Positions 26,823 through 36,058 are shown, counted from the first letter of the stretch. The stretch is DNA of 64,000 nt from Vreelandella malpeensis (GCF_020622355.1 NZ_WHVL01000002.1:62001-126000), one strand, 5' to 3'. The notes: generated by a model not told the origin, from the letters alone. Translations and numbers: made by a program.

Positions 26823-29800
26823 TGCGTCTCTCGGACATTTCGGTCCAGCGTCCGGTACTGGCCCTAGTGATTGCCGCGCTGATCGTCGCCTTCGGGCTGC
26901 TGGCTCTCGACCGCCTGCCGCTGCAGGAGTACCCCACCGTCGACCCGCCCATCGTCAGCATCGACACCCGCTACCCGGGGGCCTCGGCGAGCGTGGTGGA
27001 AACCCGCATCACCCAGGTGCTCGAGGATCGCATCGCCGGGGTCGAAGGAATCGAGCTGATTACCTCCCAAAGCGAGGATGGCCGATCGCGCATCGAGATC
27101 GAGTTCGCCATCACCATGGACATCGATTCCGCGGCCAACGACGTGCGTGATCGCATTTCCGGCGCCCTTCGCAACCTGCCGGACGACGCCGACAACCCGG
27201 AAGTCACCAAGGCGGACAGCAGCGAGGAGATCGTCGTCTGGCTGAGCCTTTCCGGGGCGAACTACTCGATGACCGAGCTCACCGACTACGCCAATCGCTA
27301 CCTGGTCGACAGCCTGTCGGTACAGCCGGGGGTGGCCCGGGTACGGGTGGGCGGCGGGCGCGACTACGCCATGCGCGTGTGGCTCGACCGCAATGCCCTG
27401 GCCGCGCGAGGCCTGACCGTAGGCGACATCGAGGATGCCCTGCGCGCCGAAAACGTGGAGCTTCCGGCCGGGTCGCTCCAGTCCGCGGATCGCCAGTTCA
27501 TCGTGCGCCTGCCGCGTGCCTTCGCCACCGCCGACGACTTCAAGCGTCTAGCGCTGGATCAGGGCGCGCGCGGCGAGCTGGTGCGCCTGGCCGACGTGGC
27601 TCGGGTCGAGGTCGGCGCGGTGGAGGACCGCTCGGTATTTCGCGCCAACGGCGTGCCCATGGTCGGCCTTGGTATCATCATGCAGTCCACGGCGAACGTG
27701 CTGGCGCTTTCCGAAGCGGTGCAGGAAGAGCTTGGCCGCCTGCAGCAGACGCTGCCGGAGGGCATGGCGCTGGCGCTCGACTACGACGCCTCGCTGTTCG
27801 TCTCCGGGGCCATCGAGCAGGTGGTGAGCACGCTGTTCGTCAGCATGGTGCTGGTCGTGGTGGTGATCTTCCTGTTCCTGGGCAATTTCCGCACCACGCT
27901 GGTGCCCGCCGTGACCGTGCCGATCGCCGTCATCGGCGCCTTCACGGCGCTTGCGGTGATGAACTTCTCGATCAATCTTTTGACCCTGCTGGCGCTGGTA
28001 CTCGCCATTGGTCTGATCGTCGACGACGCCATCGTGGTGCTCGAGAACATCAACCGGCGCATGCATGACCATGGCGAAACGCCGCTGGTCGCCGCCTATC
28101 GCGGCACCCGCCAGATCGGCTTCGCGGTGATCGCCACCACCCTGGTGCTGGTGGCGGTGTTCGTGCCGCTGAGCATGCTTCAGGGCGATATCGGCAGGCT
28201 GTTCTCGGAGTTCGCCCTGACCATGGCCGCGGCGGTAGTGTTCTCGACGCTTCTGGCGCTGACCCTCACCCCGATGATGGCCTCGAAGATATTGAAGCCC
28301 GGCATGCACGATGGCCGCATCGCGCGCGGTGTGCAGCGCCTGCTGGGCGCCTCCCAGCGCCTCTATCGACGCGTGCTGATCAGAACGCTTGCGCTGCGCT
28401 GGCTGGTGGCGGCGCTGTTCGTCGGCCTGCTGGCGGCTACCGCCTGGCTCGCCATGGCCCTGCCGAGCGAATATACCCCCCAGGAGGATCGCGGCAACTT
28501 CATCGTGCTGGTCAACGGTCCCGAAGGCGCCACCTTCGAGTACATGATGGACTACATGGACGAGATCGAGGTGCGCCTGGCCCCCTTCGTCGAGCGAGGC
28601 GAACTGAAACGCGTGGTGGCGCGAGCGCCGCGCGGCTTCGGCAATATCGAGAACTTCAATAGCGGCTTTTTCATCATCGACATGGTCGACTGGGGCAGCC
28701 GTCGCAGCGCCTGGGAGATCATGGGAGACGTCCGCGAGACGCTGACCACCCTGCCCGGCGTCCAGGCGTTTCCGGTGATGCGCCAGGGCTTTGGCCAGCG
28801 CACCCAGAAACCCGTCCAGTTCGTGATCGGCGGCGGCTCCTATGAGCAGATCGCCCGCTGGCGGGACGTCATGATCGAGCACGTGCGTCGCGACAACCCG
28901 CGCCTGACGGCGCTCGAGAGCAATTACGACGAGACCCAGCCCCAGCTTCGCGTGGACATCGACTACGAGCGGGCGGCGGCGCTCGGGGTGACCGTCAGCG
29001 AGATCGGCCGCACCCTCGAGGTGCTGCTCGGCGGGCGCAACGTGACCCGCTACGTCGACGACGGCGAGGAGTACGACGTGATCCTCGAAGGCGACCGGGC
29101 GCGCCAGCAAAGCCCGCGGGCGCTGGACAACATCCAGGTACGCTCGAGCCGAAGCGGTGCACTGGTGCCGCTGTCTAGCCTGGTGACCCTCACCGATTTC
29201 GCTGGCGCCAGCACGCTCAATCGCTTCGATCGGGTACGCGCGATCACGCTGGAGGCCAACCTGGCCGATGGCTACCCGCTGGGCGAGGCGCTGGCCTATC
29301 TGCAGCAAAGTGCCGATACGCTGTTGCCCGAAGCCGCCCAGACGAGCCTTGCCGGCCCCTCGCGGGACTTCCAGCAGGCCAGCGGCGCCACCACCTTCCT
29401 GCTGGTGCTGGGTGCGGTGGTGGTGTTTCTGGTGCTCGCCGCTCAGTTCGAGAGCCTGGTGCACCCGCTGGTGATCATGCTGACAGTGCCGCTGGCCATG
29501 AGCGGGGCGCTGCTGGCGCTGCTGCTGAGCGGGCAATCGCTCAACATCTACAGCCAAGTGGGGCTGGTGTTGCTGATCGGGCTGGCGGCGAAGAACGGCA
29601 TCCTGATCGTCGAGTTCGTCAACCAGCTGCGCGACGAGGGCCTGGCGTTTCGCGATGCCCTCGTCGAGGCGTCGGTGACCCGCCTGCGCCCGATCCTCAT
29701 GACCGCGATCACCACCATGGCCGGCGCCATCCCGCTGATCGTCTCGAGCGGCCCGGGGGCGGAGTCGCGGCTGGTCATCGGCACCGTGATCATGGCCGGG

Positions 29801-29932
29801 GTCGCCGCAGCGACGCTGTTCACGCTTCTGGTGGTGCCGGTAGCTTACGACCTGCTCGCCCGGCGTACCGGCTCGCCCGGCGCGGTCAAGCGTCGCCTGG
29901 AGGAGGAGATGGCGCGCAGTGATGCGCGCTGA
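26822..29932 (+). CDS. RND family multidrug/solute efflux permease
   Basis: A 1036-residue proton-driven exporter with 12 membrane segments and two large periplasmic loops. The TM4 motif LAIGLIVDDAIVVLENINRR carries the paired Asp residues for proton coupling; the N-terminal LQEYPTVDPPIVSIDTRYPGA is typical of the AcrB/MexF/MdtB-like HAE1 group. LLLIGLAAKNGILIVEFVNQLRDEG is the corresponding TM10 motif. Substrates cannot be read from sequence. Followed by a hairpin terminator; only the adaptor is linked, so the channel partner is encoded elsewhere. Confidence 0.94.
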   Translation: MRLSDISVQRPVLALVIAALIVAFGLLALDRLPLQEYPTVDPPIVSIDTRYPGASASVVETRITQVLEDRIAGVEGIELITSQSEDGRSRIEIEFAITMDIDSAANDVRDRISGALRNLPDDADNPEVTKADSSEEIVVWLSLSGANYSMTELTDYANRYLVDSLSVQPGVARVRVGGGRDYAMRVWLDRNALAARGLTVGDIEDALRAENVELPAGSLQSADRQFIVRLPRAFATADDFKRLALDQGARGELVRLADVARVEVGAVEDRSVFRANGVPMVGLGIIMQSTANVLALSEAVQEELGRLQQTLPEGMALALDYDASLFVSGAIEQVVSTLFVSMVLVVVVIFLFLGNFRTTLVPAVTVPIAVIGAFTALAVMNFSINLLTLLALVLAIGLIVDDAIVVLENINRRMHDHGETPLVAAYRGTRQIGFAVIATTLVLVAVFVPLSMLQGDIGRLFSEFALTMAAAVVFSTLLALTLTPMMASKILKPGMHDGRIARGVQRLLGASQRLYRRVLIRTLALRWLVAALFVGLLAATAWLAMALPSEYTPQEDRGNFIVLVNGPEGATFEYMMDYMDEIEVRLAPFVERGELKRVVARAPRGFGNIENFNSGFFIIDMVDWGSRRSAWEIMGDVRETLTTLPGVQAFPVMRQGFGQRTQKPVQFVIGGGSYEQIARWRDVMIEHVRRDNPRLTALESNYDETQPQLRVDIDYERAAALGVTVSEIGRTLEVLLGGRNVTRYVDDGEEYDVILEGDRARQQSPRALDNIQVRSSRSGALVPLSSLVTLTDFAGASTLNRFDRVRAITLEANLADGYPLGEALAYLQQSADTLLPEAAQTSLAGPSRDFQQASGATTFLLVLGAVVVFLVLAAQFESLVHPLVIMLTVPLAMSGALLALLLSGQSLNIYSQVGLVLLIGLAAKNGILIVEFVNQLRDEGLAFRDALVEASVTRLRPILMTAITTMAGAIPLIVSSGPGAESRLVIGTVIMAGVAAATLFTLLVVPVAYDLLARRTGSPGAVKRRLEEEMARSDAR

Positions 29933-29937
29933 AACGC

Positions 29938-29963
29938 AAAAGAGCGCCCGCAGGCGCTCTTTC
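29938..29963. terminator. Bidirectional hairpin terminator
   Basis: AAAAGAGCGCC, a four-base loop CGCA, and GGCGCTCTTTC form a strong stem at 29941-29960, flanked by A and T runs. It separates the + strand efflux genes from the - strand DUF3617 gene and can act both ways. Confidence 0.8.
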
Positions 29964-29986
29964 GTCGACAACTCGCTCGAAAGCGC

Positions 29987-30415
29987 TCAGCCGCAATCGC
30001 CGATGCGCTCGCCCTCGATCGAGGTGTTCATGGTGAGCTCGCCCATCGGAGACTCGGTCAGAATCGACACGTCACCGTCGATGCGTTCGCCCATGAAACG
30101 CATCTCGCCATCGATGGTGGCCTGACCGCCCTCGGCGCTGCACGCCATGCTGTAATTGATACCGTCGGCGTTCATGTCCTGGCTGAGAAGCTCGCAGCCC
30201 TGCTCCTCCTCGATCAGCCCGAAGGACTCGCTGTCGAGTTCTTCCTGGGTGATACACTGACGCTCGGTTTCGGTCTGGTCAGGGATGTCCATGTCGCCGC
30301 TGATGCGGGTGACGCTGACGAATTCCCACTCGCCCGGGGTGACGTTGGGCGTATCCGCCAGGGCGACCATCGGGACGGCCAGAGCGGCCGCAACTACCAT
30401 GTAACGTATCATCAT
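29987..30415 (-). CDS. DUF3617 family secreted protein
   Basis: A 142-residue exported protein. The signal peptide MIRYMVVAAALAVPMVALA is followed by TPNVTPGEWEFVSVTRISG, the DUF3617 opening, and by paired Cys residues (RQCITQEEL, EQGCELL, YSMACSA, IGDCG) that probably form disulfides in the periplasm. The rest is acidic. Function unknown. Two adjacent ATGs at 30415 and 30412 follow AAGAGA; the start may be either. Convergent with the efflux pump. Confidence 0.85.
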   Translation of the reverse strand: MMIRYMVVAAALAVPMVALADTPNVTPGEWEFVSVTRISGDMDIPDQTETERQCITQEELDSESFGLIEEEQGCELLSQDMNADGINYSMACSAEGGQATIDGEMRFMGERIDGDVSILTESPMGELTMNTSIEGERIGDCG

Positions 30416-30535
30416 CGTTCTCTTTGATTGCTGGGAAGAAAGACCCGCCCTCATCCTACCCGATTCCGCCCCTCGGTGTCCGCATCCGCTCTGCTACACT
30501 CAATGACAATCATGTCACCGCCTGGAGAACCCGCC

Positions 30536-30745
30536 ATGGACGACGATGCCTTGATCGAGCACGCCTTCGACTGCCCCTACTGCGGCACCTCGCTCACCTT
30601 CGTGATCGATACCTCCCAGGGCAGCCATACCACCTGGGAAGATTGCCACCGCTGCTGCGCGCCGATCCAGGTGCAGGTGGTGCTTTCGCCGATGACCGGC
30701 GAGATAGAGGCCATTACCACCGGGCGCGACGACGACGTGCTGTGA
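30536..30745 (+). CDS. CPXCG motif-containing cysteine-rich protein
   Basis: A 69-residue protein carrying CPYCG and CHRCCAP, which can make a four-Cys zinc site, with HTTWEDCHRCCAPI between and VQVVLSPMTGEIEAI after. This matches the short CPXCG family of unknown function. The start is the ATG at 30536 after TGGAGAA; upstream in-frame codons belong to no conserved sequence. It is convergent with potI, one base apart. Confidence 0.85.
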   Translation: MDDDALIEHAFDCPYCGTSLTFVIDTSQGSHTTWEDCHRCCAPIQVQVVLSPMTGEIEAITTGRDDDVL

Positions 30746-30746
30746 G

Positions 30747-31589
30747 CTACTCGTCGTCGCTCGCCCGGTGAATCAATGCCAGGCGGCGCTTTTCACTTCG
30801 GCGCATGACGTACCAGGCCAGGAGTGTGGCCAGCGACACCACCAGAATGATCAGCGTGGCCAGCGCGTTGATCTTCGGCGAGACGCCCAGGCGTACCGAG
30901 GAGAACACCACCATCGGTAGCGTGTTGGCCCCGGGGCCGGAGACGAAGCTCGCGATCACCAGATCATCCAGCGACAGCGTGAAGGCGAGCAGCCACCCGG
31001 CGACCAGCGCCGGCGAGATCACCGGCAGCGTGATGCTGAAGAACGTCTTCAAAGGCGGCGAGCCCAGGTCCATCGCCGCCTCTTCGATGGAGCGATCCAT
31101 CTCGCGCAGGCGCGCGGCGACCACCACCGCGACGTAAGCGCTGCAGAAGGTGGTATGGGCGATCCAGATCGTCGCCATGCCGCGATCCGCCGGCCAGCCG
31201 GTAAGCTGGGCCATCTGCACGAACAGGAGCAGAAGCGAAAGTCCGGTGATCACCTCGGGCATCACCAAGGGCGCGGTCACCATGCTCGACAATGCCGTCT
31301 TGCCGCGAAAGCGTCCGAAGCGGGTCATCACGAAGGCCGCCACGGTCCCCAGACACACCGCCATGCTGGCGGCGAAGAAAGCGATCTCGAGGCTCGTCCA
31401 CACTGCAGCGAGGATCTGACGGTCGCGAAACAGCGCGCCATACCACTCGGTGGAGAAGCCCGCCCATACGGTCACCAGGCGCGAGGCGTTGAAGGAGTAG
31501 ACCACCAGCACCAGCATCGGCAGATAGAGAAACACCAGCCCCACCACTAACATCACGGTGGTGAACGACGGCATGCGCGGCTTTCTCAT
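30747..31589 (-). CDS. potI: Polyamine ABC transporter permease PotI
   Basis: A 280-residue inner-membrane permease of the spermidine/putrescine importer. It has about six membrane segments, the VFLYLPMLVLVVYSFNASRLV opening typical of PotC/PotI, the EAA loop EEAAMDLGSPPLKTFFSITLPVISPAL, and FTLSLDDLVIASFVSGPGANTLP. Its ATG overlaps the potH stop by four bases (ATGA), indicating coupled translation. Role: one of the two pore subunits. Confidence 0.95.
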   Translation of the reverse strand: MRKPRMPSFTTVMLVVGLVFLYLPMLVLVVYSFNASRLVTVWAGFSTEWYGALFRDRQILAAVWTSLEIAFFAASMAVCLGTVAAFVMTRFGRFRGKTALSSMVTAPLVMPEVITGLSLLLLFVQMAQLTGWPADRGMATIWIAHTTFCSAYVAVVVAARLREMDRSIEEAAMDLGSPPLKTFFSITLPVISPALVAGWLLAFTLSLDDLVIASFVSGPGANTLPMVVFSSVRLGVSPKINALATLIILVVSLATLLAWYVMRRSEKRRLALIHRASDDE

Positions 31590-32497
31590 TTTTCGAGCTC
31601 CCGGGACTGGTAGCGGTGAAACCACACGATGGGCACGAGCAGGAGTGCCAGCATCACCATGGCGAGCGCCGAGGCGACCGGCCAGTCGCGGTTCAGGAAG
31701 AACTCCTCCCACAGTACCTTGCCGATCATCAGCGTATCCGGCCCGCCGAGAAGTTCGGGGATGACGAACTCCCCCACTGCCGGAATGAACACCAGCATCG
31801 AGCCCGCGATGATGCCGCCCATGGAGAGCGGTAACGTCACCTTGAGGAAGGTGTTGAGCTTGCGCGAGCCCAGATCCGCCGCCGCTTCCAGCAGCGAGTT
31901 GTCGAGCCGCGTGAGATGGGCGTAGAGCGGCAGCACCATGAACGGCAGGTAGGCGTAGACGATACCGATCACCACGGCGAACCGGGTGTTCATCATGCGC
32001 AGGGGCGAGTCGATCAGGCCCAGGCTCATCAGCAGGTTGTTGAGCAGGCCGCTGTTGCTGAGAATCCCCATCCAGGCGTAGACCCGGATTAGAAACGAGG
32101 TCCACGACGGCAGCATCACCAGCAGCACCAGTATCAGTTGCCAGCGAAGCGGTGCCCGGGCCATGGCGTAGGCCATCGGGTAGCCGAGCAGCAGACATAC
32201 CAGCGTCGAGATGAAGGCCGTCTGGATCGAGCCCCAGTAAGCCGCCACGTAGAGCGAATCCGACAGCAGGAACAGGTAGTTGCCCAGGTTCAGGAAGACG
32301 TGCAGCGTCTGGTCGGCGTACTCGAGCAGCGGTCCGAAGGGCGGAATCGCCACCATCGATTCGGACAGGCTGATCTTCAGCACTAGGGCGAAGGGCAGCA
32401 AGAAGAACAGCGTCAGCCACACCAGCGGCAGCGCGATCACCGCGCGACGGCCGAGCTTCAGGCGCTGCAGGCGCGCGGCGAACGTAAGCGACTTCAT
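31586..32497 (-). CDS. potH: Polyamine ABC transporter permease PotH
   Basis: A 303-residue partner permease. It starts MKSLTFAARLQRLKLGRR, has about six membrane segments, YAYLPFMVLPLYAHLTRLD, and the EAA loop LEAAADLGSRKLNTFLKVTLPLSMGGI. The ATG at 32497 is used because the upstream in-frame extension reaches into the ATPase gene. PotH and PotI form the channel; PotF supplies substrate and PotG energy. Confidence 0.95.
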   Translation of the reverse strand: MKSLTFAARLQRLKLGRRAVIALPLVWLTLFFLLPFALVLKISLSESMVAIPPFGPLLEYADQTLHVFLNLGNYLFLLSDSLYVAAYWGSIQTAFISTLVCLLLGYPMAYAMARAPLRWQLILVLLVMLPSWTSFLIRVYAWMGILSNSGLLNNLLMSLGLIDSPLRMMNTRFAVVIGIVYAYLPFMVLPLYAHLTRLDNSLLEAAADLGSRKLNTFLKVTLPLSMGGIIAGSMLVFIPAVGEFVIPELLGGPDTLMIGKVLWEEFFLNRDWPVASALAMVMLALLLVPIVWFHRYQSRELEK

Positions 32498-32522
32498 CAA
32501 GGGCGCTCTCCTGAATCCACGC

Positions 32523-33692
32523 TCATCGGTTGAGCACGATGGCGCTATGGTCTTCCCAGTACACGTAGACATCGTCCTCCCAGGTGGGGCGATCGCCACG
32601 CCGCTCGACGTTGGCCATGCTCACCTTGATCATCTGCCCAGTAGCGGTGCGCACGTAGTAGAGCGAGTAGCCGCCGAGGTAGGCGATGTCATCGACCTTG
32701 CCCGCCTCCCAGTTGTAGGCGCCTTCGGGCTTCTCGCGGGAGAGCCAGATCTTCTCTGGGCGCAGCGCCGCCCACACCCGCCGGTCCATCGCCTGGGTGG
32801 TGATGCCGTGGTCGATGTAGATCGGCCGTGACAGCAAGGACGTTTCGATGGTGCAGTGATCCGCCGCGTCCTCGACGATCTCGCCCTCGAACAGATTCAC
32901 CGTGCCGACGAACTCCGCCACCATGCGGCTTGCCGGGCTCTCGTAGATGTCCACCGGTGAGCCCACCTGCTCGATCCAGCCATCGGCCATGATCGCCACG
33001 CGGTCCGCCATGGTCATCGCCTCTTCCTGGTCGTGGGTGACCATGATGCAGGTCACGCCGACCTGCTCGATGATCTCGACCACCTCGAGCTGCATCTCGG
33101 TGCGCAGCTTCTTGTCCAGCGCGCCCATGGGCTCGTCGAGCAGCAGAAGCTTGGGCCGCTTGGCCAGCGAGCGTGCCAGTGCTACCCGCTGGCGCTGGCC
33201 ACCGGAGAGCTGGTGCGGCTTGCGCTTGGCGAAGCGTTCCATGTGCACGAGCTTGAGCATCTGCGCCACTCGCGCCTCGATCTCGGCCTTGGGAAGCTTG
33301 TCCTGCTTTAGCCCGAAGGCGATGTTCTGAGCCACGCTCATGTGTGGAAAGAGCGCGTAGGACTGGAACATCATGTTGATCGCGCGCTTGTGCGGCGGGG
33401 TTCGCGTGATGTCTTCGCCACCGAGCAGGATGCTGCCCTCAGTCGGCGTCTCGAAGCCGGCCAGCATGCGCAACAGCGTCGACTTGCCGGAGCCGGAGCC
33501 GCCCAGAAGCGCGAAGATCTCGCCGCGCTTGACCTGCAGGTTGACGGTATCCACCGCCAGCGCTTCGTCGAAGCGCTTGCTCAGGCGCTTGACCTCCAGC
33601 ACGATGTCCTCGGCGAAACGTGGGGTCTTGCCGGGCGTGCGGGGCGCCGCTTGAGCGGCCGAGGTGTCGTTCGACAGGGGCGTTGTGACCAT
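32523..33692 (-). CDS. potG: Polyamine ABC transporter ATP-binding protein PotG
   Basis: A 389-residue ATPase. Walker A GGSGSGKSTLLRM is near residue 61; LSGGQRQRVALARSLAKRPKLLLLDEPMGALDKKLR carries the signature and Walker [16 protein letters not shown] gives the switch His. A C-terminal TOBE domain follows from about residue 300. The N-terminus is extended by some 20 residues over PotG of E. coli. It lies 25 bases before potH and 93 bases after potF. Confidence 0.95.
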   Translation of the reverse strand: MVTTPLSNDTSAAQAAPRTPGKTPRFAEDIVLEVKRLSKRFDEALAVDTVNLQVKRGEIFALLGGSGSGKSTLLRMLAGFETPTEGSILLGGEDITRTPPHKRAINMMFQSYALFPHMSVAQNIAFGLKQDKLPKAEIEARVAQMLKLVHMERFAKRKPHQLSGGQRQRVALARSLAKRPKLLLLDEPMGALDKKLRTEMQLEVVEIIEQVGVTCIMVTHDQEEAMTMADRVAIMADGWIEQVGSPVDIYESPASRMVAEFVGTVNLFEGEIVEDAADHCTIETSLLSRPIYIDHGITTQAMDRRVWAALRPEKIWLSREKPEGAYNWEAGKVDDIAYLGGYSLYYVRTATGQMIKVSMANVERRGDRPTWEDDVYVYWEDHSAIVLNR

Positions 33693-33785
33693 TCGCCACT
33701 CCCATCCAAAGGCCCGGGCTAGCGGGCACCAAACGATTAGAAGCGGACAGGGTTCTCCCCTGCCCGCCGCGGGATCGACGCTAGA

Positions 33786-34886
33786 TCAACGACCGGACTT
33801 GACGCGGTTCCAGATACGCGTGCGAGCGCGCTGGAACGGCTGGGGCATGTCGCGGGCGACGTAGAGGTTCTGCATGACCTCGGTTTCCGGGTAGATCGCC
33901 GGATCGTTCAGGATCTCCTCGTCGAGGTAGGCATCGGCGGCCGCGTTGGGGTTGGCGTAGCTGACGTAGTCGGTGATCTCGGCGGCAATTTCCGGATCGA
34001 GGATGAAGTTGATGAAGGCGTGGGCGTTTTCCGGATTCGGCGCATCGGCGGGGATCGCCATCACGTCGAACCAGAGCGCGGCGCCCTCTTTCGGAATGGA
34101 GTAGCCGATGGTGAAGTCGCGACCCGCTTCCTCGGCACGCTCCGCAGCCTGGAAGACGTCGCCGGAGTAGCCGCCGGCCACGCAGATGTCGCCGTTGGCG
34201 AGATCGGAAATGTAGCGCGAGGAGTGGAAGTAGGTGATGTCGTCGCGCACCGCCGCGATCGCCTCGCCGGCGGCCTCGAGATCGTCGGTGCTGTCGCTGA
34301 TCGGGCTCAGGCCCAGATACGCCATGGCGGCGGGCAGCATCTCCTCGCCGGTATCGAGCATCGCGATACCGCAGCCGGCCGCGTTCAGGGCGCCGGTGAT
34401 CTCGGGATCGAAGAGCATCGCCCAGCTATCCACCGGGGCGTTGTCGCCAAGGATTTCGCGCACCCGGTCGACGTTGTAGCCGATGCCGTTGGTGCCCCAC
34501 ATGTAAGGGACCATGTACTCGGTGGTGGCGTCGATGCCCTCGAGGTTCTCCATCAGCTCGGGATTGAGATTGCCCAGGTTGGGCAGTTGGGCGGCATCGA
34601 GGGTCTGGTAGACGCCGGCCTGGCGCTGGCGCAGGAAGAAGTGGGACGAGGGCACCACCACGTCGTAGCCGGAGCGGCCGGCCAGCAGCGCGGCATCGAG
34701 GGTTTCGTTGCTGTCGTAGACGTCGTAGGTGACGTCGATGCCGGTGCGCTCGGTGAACTTCGCAAGCGTTTCCGGGGCGATATAGTCAGACCAGTTGTAG
34801 ACACGCACTTCGTCAGCGTGGGCGTTCGCCGCTACGACACAGGAAAGCGCCGTAACGGCCGCTGCGAGTTTGTGGATGTTCCCCAT
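33786..34886 (-). CDS. potF: Polyamine ABC transporter, periplasmic binding protein PotF
   Basis: A 366-residue putrescine/spermidine-type receptor. The signal peptide MGNIHKLAAAVTALSCVVAANAHA precedes EVRVYNWSDYIAPETLAKF, the typical PotF/PotD opening; VPSSHFFLRQRQAGVYQTL and YMVPYMWGTNGIGYN are further binding-site regions with aromatic and acidic residues. GAGGAG lies before the ATG at 34886. First gene of potFGHI. Polyamine uptake is also used in stress adaptation. The exact polyamine is not determined. Confidence 0.94.
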   Translation of the reverse strand: MGNIHKLAAAVTALSCVVAANAHADEVRVYNWSDYIAPETLAKFTERTGIDVTYDVYDSNETLDAALLAGRSGYDVVVPSSHFFLRQRQAGVYQTLDAAQLPNLGNLNPELMENLEGIDATTEYMVPYMWGTNGIGYNVDRVREILGDNAPVDSWAMLFDPEITGALNAAGCGIAMLDTGEEMLPAAMAYLGLSPISDSTDDLEAAGEAIAAVRDDITYFHSSRYISDLANGDICVAGGYSGDVFQAAERAEEAGRDFTIGYSIPKEGAALWFDVMAIPADAPNPENAHAFINFILDPEIAAEITDYVSYANPNAAADAYLDEEILNDPAIYPETEVMQNLYVARDMPQPFQRARTRIWNRVKSGR

Positions 34887-35010
34887 TCCATTGCTCCTCG
34901 TGCAAATGCTGATAGAGCCGACCGGAGAGTGCCGAGTCGACGTCACCGCGAACCGCCATCGTTGAGTGCCACTTCATCGGCGCCAACCCTCAAATTAGCA
35001 CCTAAATGCG

Positions 35011-35052
35011 GCGAGGCAATTTTTCGAAGCTGCGAATTCTGCGCGGCCTCGC
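35011..35052. other. Potential hairpin in the potF leader / potF-ahpC space
   Basis: The 396-base space 34887-35282 has no gene I can support. Besides the ahpC control region it holds GCGAGGC (35011-35017) facing GCCTCGC (35046-35052), with nested TTCG (35023-35026) and CGAA (35033-35036). It may fold in a potF leader RNA, or be chance. Confidence 0.3.
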
Positions 35053-35167
35053 CCCCCATCGCAAGGGTTGGCGAGAAAATTGTTGCATTGAGCGCCCGGC
35101 GACCCCACTTAAGCCTCTGGGTTCAGGCTGACACGCGGCTTCGGCGCCACGTACCGCTTCTGATGCC

Positions 35168-35204
35168 ATAGCCGATTGCTATGAAATGAATGTCTTTTTT
35201 CAAT
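35168..35204 (+). promoter_or_regulatory. Candidate OxyR operator of ahpC
   Basis: Four quarter-sites with OxyR spacing: ATAG (35168), seven bases, CTAT (35179), seven bases, ATGT (35190), seven bases, CAAT (35201). The first half-site matches ATAG-N7-CTAT exactly; the second has three mismatches. It ends just upstream of where the -35 would be for a -10 TAGTAT at 35228-35233, as in OxyR-activated promoters, and precedes the peroxiredoxin gene. The regulator gene is not in the window. Confidence 0.6.
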
Positions 35205-35282
35205 TTTAGCTATCAAGCATTGGTCGTTAGTATGACCCCTACATTTTCGAGCCACACCCATCCGATAACGGAGACTAGCTGA

Positions 35283-35846
35283 ATGTCCTTGATTAACACC
35301 GAAGTAAAACCCTTCAAAGCGACCGCTTACCACAACGGTGAATTCATCGACGTTACCGACGCCGACCTGAAAGGCCAGTGGTCCGTTTTCTTCTTCTACC
35401 CGGCCGACTTCACCTTCGTCTGCCCGACCGAGCTTGGTGACCTGGCCGACAACTACGACGCGTTCAAGAAGCTGGGCGTCGAGATCTACAGCGTTTCCAC
35501 CGACACCCACTTCACCCACAAGGCGTGGCACGATAGCTCCGAGACCATCGGCAAGCTCCAGTACCCTATGATCGCCGACCCGACGCTGAAGATCTCGCGC
35601 AATTTCGAAGTGCTGATCGAGGAAGATGGCCTGGCCGAGCGCGGCACCTTCGTGGTCGACCCGGACGGCAAGATCCAGATCGTCGAGATCAACGCTGGCA
35701 ACATCGGCCGTAACGCCGAAGAGCTGCTGCGCAAGGTGAAGGCCGCCCAGTACGTTCGCGAAAACCCGAACGAAGTGTGCCCGGCCAAGTGGAAAGAAGG
35801 CGAAGAGACCCTCGCGCCGTCTCTGGATCTCGTCGGCAAGATCTAA
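35283..35846 (+). CDS. ahpC: Alkyl hydroperoxide reductase subunit C (2-Cys peroxiredoxin)
   Basis: A 187-residue AhpC/Prx1-type peroxiredoxin that reduces hydrogen peroxide, alkyl hydroperoxides and peroxynitrite. Peroxidatic Cys47 is in DFTFVCPTE, and the resolving Cys near residue 166 in [15 protein letters not shown]. The C-terminal KI tail supports decamer formation. A GGAG site precedes the ATG. It is recycled by AhpF encoded 212 bases downstream; the operator upstream suggests peroxide induction. Confidence 0.97.
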   Translation: MSLINTEVKPFKATAYHNGEFIDVTDADLKGQWSVFFFYPADFTFVCPTELGDLADNYDAFKKLGVEIYSVSTDTHFTHKAWHDSSETIGKLQYPMIADPTLKISRNFEVLIEEDGLAERGTFVVDPDGKIQIVEINAGNIGRNAEELLRKVKAAQYVRENPNEVCPAKWKEGEETLAPSLDLVGKI

Positions 35847-35901
35847 GCCGCCCGTCGCTTCTCCGCTTTGACAGTCACGATTTCATCGACGGAGTAGCCT
35901 C

Positions 35902-35927
35902 GCGCCCGGGCACTCGCCCGGGCGCGC
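35902..35927 (+). terminator. Strong hairpin between ahpC and ahpF
   Basis: A perfect 11-bp stem CGCGCCCGGGC with loop ACTC and its complement, followed by a weak T run (CCGTTTCAG). It may partly terminate transcription or protect the 3' end of the ahpC mRNA, giving more AhpC than AhpF. It is not a canonical terminator because the T tract is poor. Confidence 0.55.
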
Positions 35928-36058
35928 CGTTTCAGCCCCTCGCTTCTTCAAGCGCTGGGCTTTCATTACCGTAACACCCCTTTCTCTCCCGCCTCACCCA
36001 GACGTTCGGGCTCACGGCGGTCGAGACATATTCAAGCCGATTGCGAGGAACCACGGTC

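Noticed and set aside
27548..29971. Open frame of 807 codons antisense to the RND pump gene
   Set aside because: GC-rich codon bias opens long frames opposite true genes. The translation is rich in His, Arg, Gln and Gly with no family motif, while the plus strand encodes a complete RND pump.
35109..35531. Minus-strand open frame over the ahpC promoter and gene start
   Set aside because: It runs antisense through ahpC, and the part in the spacer covers the candidate OxyR site; no family match is seen.
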